From assembly GCA_009602725.1 (NCBI GenBank), contig WELB01000004.1, positions 60,120 to 92,148 on the forward strand: 32,029 nucleotides of DNA. The letters run 5' to 3'. A program made the position numbers and the translations under genes. The stretch comes from Spirogloea muscicola. Taxonomy: Eukaryota > Streptophyta > Zygnematophyceae > Spirogloeales > Spirogloeaceae. Below the pieces are notes generated by a model, which did no database searches, had not been told where the DNA came from, and was given only the letters and a program-made list of their open reading frames with translations. Below, one piece after another: positions 26,413 to 32,029 of the stretch. How positions within the stretch are numbered: position 1 is the stretch's first letter; each line of letters begins with the position of its first letter.

Positions 26413-28401
26413 CCGCGGGCGACGGCGGGGCCGCGCGGGAGCGCCGCGCGGCGGCGGCGTGGGAGCACTTCCGGCGGCTGGGGTCGCCGGCGTGGCACGT
26501 GGCGCCCATGGTGGACCAGTCGGAGCTGCCGTTCCGGGTGCTGTGCCGCCGCCACGGCGCGCACGCCGCCTACACGCCCATGCTCCACTCCCGCCTCTTC
26601 GCCAACGACGCCAAGTACCGCCGCGTCGAGTTCTCCACCTGCCCCGTGAGCCCCTAGCCCCATGGCTCGTCTTTCCCAGCTGCCGGCTTCGCTTATAGAG
26701 GCCTCCAGACGGGCTCCTGAGTCGTGCTTTGACTTCGCTACCAGCGGCCAGCGGCCACAGAGCGGTCTCTGTCTCAGAGTACCTTGTTCGTTTGCCAGGC
26801 TGCCCATTCAAGCCTTGGTCGATGGTACATGACACCGTCATGGCTGCTCTCTCCGGCAACCGCCTCGTTTGGTCACTGCGGCCAGAGTGACCAAGTCTGA
26901 CTCTCCACGCGGTGCTGGTCCTTGTGCAGGAGGATCGGCCGCTGTTTGTGCAGTTCTGCGCCAACGATCCGCAGACGCTGCTGGCTGCAGCCAAGCACGT
27001 CGAGAACGACTGCGACTACATTGACATCAATCTTGGGTATGTTGATATTCTATGGCCTTTCCCTGAGGGACGTGTATTTTGTGCCAGCAAAGGCTACTAT
27101 AGCAGCAGAAATAGTACAAGGTGATCAGACCAGAAGCAAGGGAGAGCCTAAGCAATGGGCAGGGTGAGGCTCGTCACGTGTGACAGACACCTACTCGTAG
27201 CGGCCATCCAGGCATGCAGCTGAAGATCTTCTGTCCTGCATGTCACTCTGAAATCTCCACGCTTGACAAGGGTTCTTGCACCTTCTGCCGCAGGTGCCCA
27301 CAAAGGATTGCCAAGCGGGGCTACTACGGCGCGTTCCTGATGGACAACATGCCCCTCGTCAGGTCGCTGGTGGAAACCTTGGCAGCGGGCGTGAGCACGC
27401 CCGTCTCCTGCAAGATCCGCCTCTTCCCCCAGCTCGAGGACACAATCGCCTACGCCAAGATGCTGGAGGACGCGGGGTGCTCACTGCTGGCTGTGCATGG
27501 CCGGACGCGGGACCAGAAGTGCGGGCGAGCCGTGAGGGCCGACTGGCCGGCAATCCGCGCTGTGCGGCAGGCCGTGTCCATCCCCGTGCTCGCCAACGGC
27601 AATGTGCGGTGGCTGGAGGATGCAGTCGAGTGCATGCGCTTCACAGGCGCGCAGGGCGTGATGTCTGCGGAGTCGCTCCTAAGCAATCCAGCACTCTTCG
27701 CAGGACAACGCATGCCTGCCGAGAGCGGCAGCAGCATCGAGAGCGTGCTTCTGCAGGAAGGCCGGGATACACGGCCAGGGACCCCTTGTGAGGCCTCTGC
27801 AGCCTCGGCGGCTGCAGCTGAGACGCGGGTGCTCGACGGTGAGCCCTGCAAAGACCAGAAGGCTGATGTCTCAGCAGCGGTCGAGGTGGTCGCAAGTCAA
27901 GTTGAAGGAGGTGAGCACGAGCTGGATGGCAGTGAAAGGAACGGCAGCGGAGCTGGCGAGGCTGCTCCTGACCAGCTGTCGCTGATGGCGGAGTACCTGG
28001 ACCTGTGCGACGCCTATCCCGTGCCTATGCGCATGATTCGCGCGCATGTCCACAAGCTCCTAGGTTCGTGGTTCCGTGTGCACACGGATCTGCGTGAGCG
28101 GCTGAACCGGGAGCATAAGCCGTTGCTGCCCTGGCTGCACTCGATCGTGGTGGAGATTCGCGAGAGAAACTCCAGAGATCCATCGTTGAGGCCCTTAAGC
28201 GAGAAAATGCCGGGCAGCAGTGCCGCGCTGGGGACTTTGGGCACCGTCGAGCACCCTGCAGCAACTCCCTGCCCCAAGGGGACCCAGACGGACGCCAGAC
28301 CGCAACAGTCATTGGAGTTTCCTTCAAAGGAAGGGCTCATCTGTGGGGACGTGCTTGGCAGCAGCAGTGCGTCAGCTGCAGCAATCACAACAGTTTCTTA
28401 G
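26412..28401 (+). CDS. tRNA-dihydrouridine(16/17) synthase, Dus1 type; 5' end missing
   Basis: FMN-dependent reduction of uridine to dihydrouridine in the tRNA D-loop. Exons: ?-26645, 26930-27036, 27294-28401, with matching phases. Seen in order: [20 protein letters not shown] (FMN-binding start of the barrel), [42 protein letters not shown] with the catalytic Cys just after the exon 2/3 junction, [46 protein letters not shown] and [15 protein letters not shown]. The helical tRNA-binding domain ([16 protein letters not shown]) follows after an ~80-residue low-complexity insertion. A Ser/Gly/Pro-rich tail ends the protein. No believable ATG is left upstream because of the N and A run. Exon 3 is long and intronless, unlike the other genes here. 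Telo-box motifs lie upstream. Confidence 0.95.
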
Positions 28402-28760
28402 CGTACTTATGCTCCAAGACAAGTTCAAATTATTACAATCTCGAATTGGAGAGTCTACAGCACATTCACTCAATATGCAAGTCGTGATACATACACCTTT
28501 CGGTCACTCCTGCTCAGCTCCTTGCCTTGCACCAGTTCATCGGACTGAAAAAGGTATGCACGTATTACACATGGCCTGGCAGAGGTGCCATCTCTTGAAG
28601 CGCAGCTTAATGATATAAGTTTAACAAAGATGTCATCAAAATGGGGGCCCCTTTGCCCAAGAATCAAGAAGAAGCCATGCTTGTGGCTTGAAAAGCAAAT
28701 AATCACAGGTGCCAAAGCAAGCCGATATTCTAATCAGCTGGTCTTTGGAGCTAGATTGCT
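28402..28760. other. Convergent intergenic region (3' UTRs of Dus1 and phytocyanin)
   Basis: About 360 bases of AT-richer sequence between convergent stop codons. Nothing coding recognised. Confidence 0.5.
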
Positions 28761-31700
28761 TCAAGAAGTTGCAGCCAAGAGGATCCCAGAAACAAGGAGG
28801 CCAGTGAGAGAGGCTACTGCCGCGCTTGGTAGGCGACCTCCAGTGGATGGAGGGGGAGGCGCAGTTGGTGCTGAGGCCGGAGGTGAACCAGCACTAGGAG
28901 GGCTTGAGGGTGCTGCAGCAGGCCCTGCAGCAGGCCCCGCAACTGGCACTGGTGCGGCAATGGGGACTGGAGCTGGTGGCGGCGGCCCCCCTGGGGAGGT
29001 GAATGGCGCGCCTGCCGGCGCATTCGAGGGCCCATTTGATGGTGCTGCAGCAGGGCTGGCTGGCAGCGGAGTGCCTCTGATGACCACTTTCTGGCCTGCG
29101 TTCAGCACCGCGGCAGGAGGACTTGCACTGATGAACAGGCTCGATAGGAAAGACCGCTTTGCAGCATTGAAATAGCCGACAGTTACATAGCAGTTTCATG
29201 GGGTCGTGAGGGGAATGCTACAAGTTCCTTGAAGTGAGTATCAGATAAGGTCATGAGCGACTGGTTGATACCTTCTATGCAATGGATGGGAAGTCCAGGA
29301 GGACCTTCACTGCAGGCAATGTACTGAGCTTCCAGTGTAACATTGATGATGGTGCCCGACATGAGCCCATTGGTCTCCACTGCCAGCTTGGTGGCGCCCG
29401 TGAAGTTGCATGTCTGGTATGCTACGACGTTTGGCAGCCTCCATACGTTGTGGCAGCAGGAATACTGCAGGCCTGTGCGCACATTATGATTAGAGACATG
29501 GTTATCAGCGTGATGTTGCCTGATGGCAAGCAGACTCATGCTGGAGGCACTGCTTTCTGAAGGCCCTAGGCTACGGCTCCTGTCTAACCGTCCTAGGACA
29601 GGCTTCCTTCTCCTGACTAGGGACAGAAAAGCAGCAGTCTCACCAACTTGGTCGCCATCGTAGAGCGTTGTAACTTCACTCCAGCGCGTGTAATTAAGGC
29701 TGCCGTCATTCCACCAGAGCGGCCAGTAGCCGCTGGCGATGTAAGGGGGTGGCGGCACAGCCAGGCTGGCTTGCCCCAGCCCTGCTTGAATGACAACCTT
29801 CATCCCTGCAGCAACAAGAAGGTGTCACTATGAGGTTGTTAAGGTCCATTGACAGCAGTAGTACCTCTGAAGCATGTCAAGCTGCAGGGGGAGCGTACAT
29901 GGCTTTTGAAGCCAGTGGCCAAGTCACATACCCTGCATGCAGTGTGGCCCAACTGGGCACCCGTAGTACTTGGGCGAACTTGTGACGGGCACCAGGAAGC
30001 CGTGGCCCCTGCCATGAGTCTCATTGGCCAGGCTGACAGAGTGGTTGAAGTTGCATATATCATATGCTTTTCGATCGGGAAACTGCATCACTTCATGAAA
30101 GGCCAGATATTTGAAGGCTGCACACAGAACGCAGGCCGACCGTCAAATCAACAAGTTACGGAGAGCTCAGACTATCCCATAGGGCTGGGCTGCTAGTATT
30201 CAAGCTTGGGGCTTCAGTGAAAGACAAGGCTCTGCCCTGGCTCCTACAGGGTGTGCCACCTGCACATTGTGGAGCATCACGTGCAAGTGCAGAAGAAGCT
30301 GGACTATGATGAGGCAGCGCAAAGAGACAGGAGCTCCAACGTGAATGAGCAAGGCTCCTCACCAACAATGTCGGTGGTTGTGAGGGGCGTACTGAGCGCC
30401 CACTGCGTGTAATTGGGGCCGCCGGAAACCCACCCTTGCGGTCCTCCGATAGTGAGGATCGAACCCTTGTTTCCCGGTGCCACTGTGGACGGTGCACTCA
30501 GCGTGATTGTGTCGGTGGCCGCGACCACCAACTTCTGGCCTGTTTGTGCCAAAAAAGCGAGGTATGTTTAGCTTTTCGTGACTTACTTCATGTGTCCCCA
30601 GTAACAATATCACTTACTTTGCTGGCAGAACGCGCAATTAGAGACTTTCACTTGATACTGTCGCAAGTCGAGCAAGGTGGCCCATGGGACTTGGCAGAGG
30701 TGCAGCCTCACCCTCGATACAGTGGATGGGTATGCCCGGGGGGCCCTCGATGCAGGCAATGTACTGTGGCGCAGCAGTGACCTTGATGGTGACGCCTGAT
30801 CGCGTCCCATTGGGCTCGCCGGCGAGCTTCGCAGCGCCCGTGAAGTTGCACGTCTGGAAGGCCTGCTCGCTGACCAGCCTGTACACAGTGTGGCAGCACG
30901 AGTACTGCAGGCCTGCACAACAAGTACGCAGAGCAGGTGGCGGGAAATGCGTGAGCAAAAGCACTCACACGTGCGCCCTGCCTGCCATACTGTCGGCGGC
31001 TTGCATCAGAGCAGGCCGTATGGGTTGCAGCTCGCGTGCTCACCAACACTGTCGCCAACGCGGAGGTCGTGCTCGGCGGCCCACTGGCTGTAGTCGAGGG
31101 CGCCGTCGGCCCACTCCAGCGGGTAGTAGCCCTGAGCTTCGGCGGGCGGCGGGGGCGACTCCGGAGTCGCTGCGTTGCCCAGCCCGGCCTGGATGATGAC
31201 CTTCATGCCTGCAAGAGGCGGGCCCACGCTGCATATCTGACTGGAGGCAGTCTGCGCCCTCGATGCGAGCTGCGCTTTGAGCTGCTGAGCTGCAGAGTGG
31301 GCCGCGGCGATGCGGACGCAGAGACGTGCATGTCGTGGCGCTCACCCAAGATGCAGTGGGGCCTGACGGGGCAGGCATAGTACGCGGGCTTCCTCGTGAC
31401 GCGCACGACGAAGCCCTCGCTGCCGCCGTCCTCCACGCCGGCCAGCAGCTCGGAGCCGTTGAAGTTGCAAGCCTCCCAGTAGCTGCGGTTGGCCATGCGC
31501 GACACCTGGTGGCTGCCGATGTACCGGAAGGCTGCGCACGGCAGGAGAGTGAAGGCGCGTTGTGGGCGTAAGGAGATTGGAGCTCCGAGCTCGAGCGCTC
31601 GAGCCAGGACGTGTGGAGTGTGTATCGAGTGATGGAGGGCCTGAGTGGCCAAGTACGAAGGCAAGCACATTGACAGCTGTACACCGCCTGCTGCTAAGCC

Positions 31701-31935
31701 GACCCGCTCAGTAACCACGAGAGTCAGCACGTAGAGGTCGTTAAGTCACATTGGAGATTGTCTTAAGGGGGACCAGCAGCGAGGCCGGCGACGGGCCGAC
31801 GAGGCGCGCACCGACGGAGTCGCGCGTGGTGAGCGGCGTGGCGGCCGCCCAGGCGGTGTAGTTGGCGGCGCCCTCGGCCCAGCCGCCGGGGCCGCCGACC
31901 TGGACCACGGCGGCGCGCGCGGCGGCAGCTGCGGC

Positions 31936-31939
<4 letters not shown>
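28761..31939 (-). CDS. Four-domain phytocyanin (blue-copper protein) with AGP-like tail and GPI-type C-terminus; 5' end cut
   Basis: Phytocyanins are extracellular type-1 copper proteins. Exons on the minus strand: ?-31812, 31531-31346, 31208-31044, 30912-30712, 30539-30363, 30117-29932, 29805-29644, 29472-29272, 29095-28761; all eight introns are phase 1. Each of four domains shows the GGW or PLxW start with NYTxW/YSQW, then the ligands: His in SHQV, CCHTV, FHEV or CCHNV; Cys in EACNF, TCNF or ICNF; His in PHC or IHC; and an axial residue after a conserved Gly, Met (GMK) in domains 1 and 3 and Gln (GQK) in 2 and 4. Exon sizes repeat (186/165/201 and 186/162/201), showing duplication of a two-domain unit. 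The tail is Pro/Ala/Ser-rich, like arabinogalactan proteins, ending in a hydrophobic segment (SLTGLLVSGILLAATS). The N-terminal signal peptide is truncated at the window end. Confidence 0.9.

Positions 31940-32029
<90 letters not shown>
31940..32029. other. 90-base A run at the window end (likely artefact)
   Basis: The window ends in an uninterrupted run of A directly after GC-rich signal-peptide codons (Ala-rich) of the phytocyanin gene. On the minus strand this would be a T run preceding the coding sequence. It is not a poly(A) tail, since the gene reads away from it. Most likely an assembly or low-quality sequence artefact like that at 26362-26411. Confidence 0.75.

Noticed and set aside
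28585-29175. Plus-strand Gly/Ala-rich ORF of 196 codons
   Set aside because: It is the antisense of the Pro/Ala-rich phytocyanin tail and has no family motif.
31940-32029. Poly(A) tail marking a retroposed gene
   Set aside because: The adjacent gene reads away from the run, has many introns, and the run sits at its 5' end, so it is not a retrocopy tail.
1-32029. CRISPR arrays, rRNA, tRNA genes, bacterial operons or transposon ends
   Set aside because: I found no repeat-spacer pattern, no cloverleaf I could support, and no transposase or long terminal repeats by eye; the architecture is eukaryotic and intron-rich.

Overview
This is nuclear DNA of a photosynthetic eukaryote of the green lineage, most likely an alga. 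Genes are split by many short GT-AG (a few GC-AG) introns. The window holds a pectin methylesterase, a GPI-anchor-type phytocyanin and plant-type telomere-like (TTTAGGG) motifs. First exons are very GC-rich with CGG/GCC triplet runs. Pectinesterase plus phytocyanin leans towards a streptophyte (charophyte) alga, but the sequence alone does not exclude a chlorophyte. The assembly is draft quality: a 187-base N gap, three single Ns, and unnatural homopolymers beside two of those Ns and at the right end.

Ten protein-coding genes can be read exon by exon, mostly in alternating orientation: patatin-like lipid acyl hydrolase (-, 1217-3900); ZW10 tethering/kinetochore subunit (+, 4261-9094); pectinesterase (-, 9542-12256); AlgH/DUF179 protein (-, 12921-about 14559); PRCC-like splicing-associated protein (+, 14818-16282); C-terminal part of a LarC-like nickel-pincer cofactor protein (-, 16395-17652); class I fructose-bisphosphate aldolase (+, 18506-21188); P5/PDIA6-type protein disulfide isomerase (-, 21687-24504); Dus1-type tRNA-dihydrouridine synthase (+, 26412-28401); and a four-domain phytocyanin (-, 28761-31939), cut by the window end. 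For the patatin, PRCC, aldolase and PDI genes the proposed exons sum to an exact multiple of three with matching phases. The genes are housekeeping and cell-wall/secretory functions without an obvious common pathway; there is no operon or gene cluster.

The most interesting points are: a 6-nt microexon in the aldolase gene that encodes the Val-Glu pair containing the conserved catalytic glutamate; a phytocyanin gene built from a duplicated two-domain unit whose copper-site axial ligand alternates Met/Gln/Met/Gln, with only phase-1 introns; a eukaryotic LarC-type gene of which only the C-terminal domain is found; frame breaks in ZW10; and a PDI without an ER-retention tail. Stretches between genes hold UTRs, promoters, triplet repeats and a few weak ORFs that I do not recognise.
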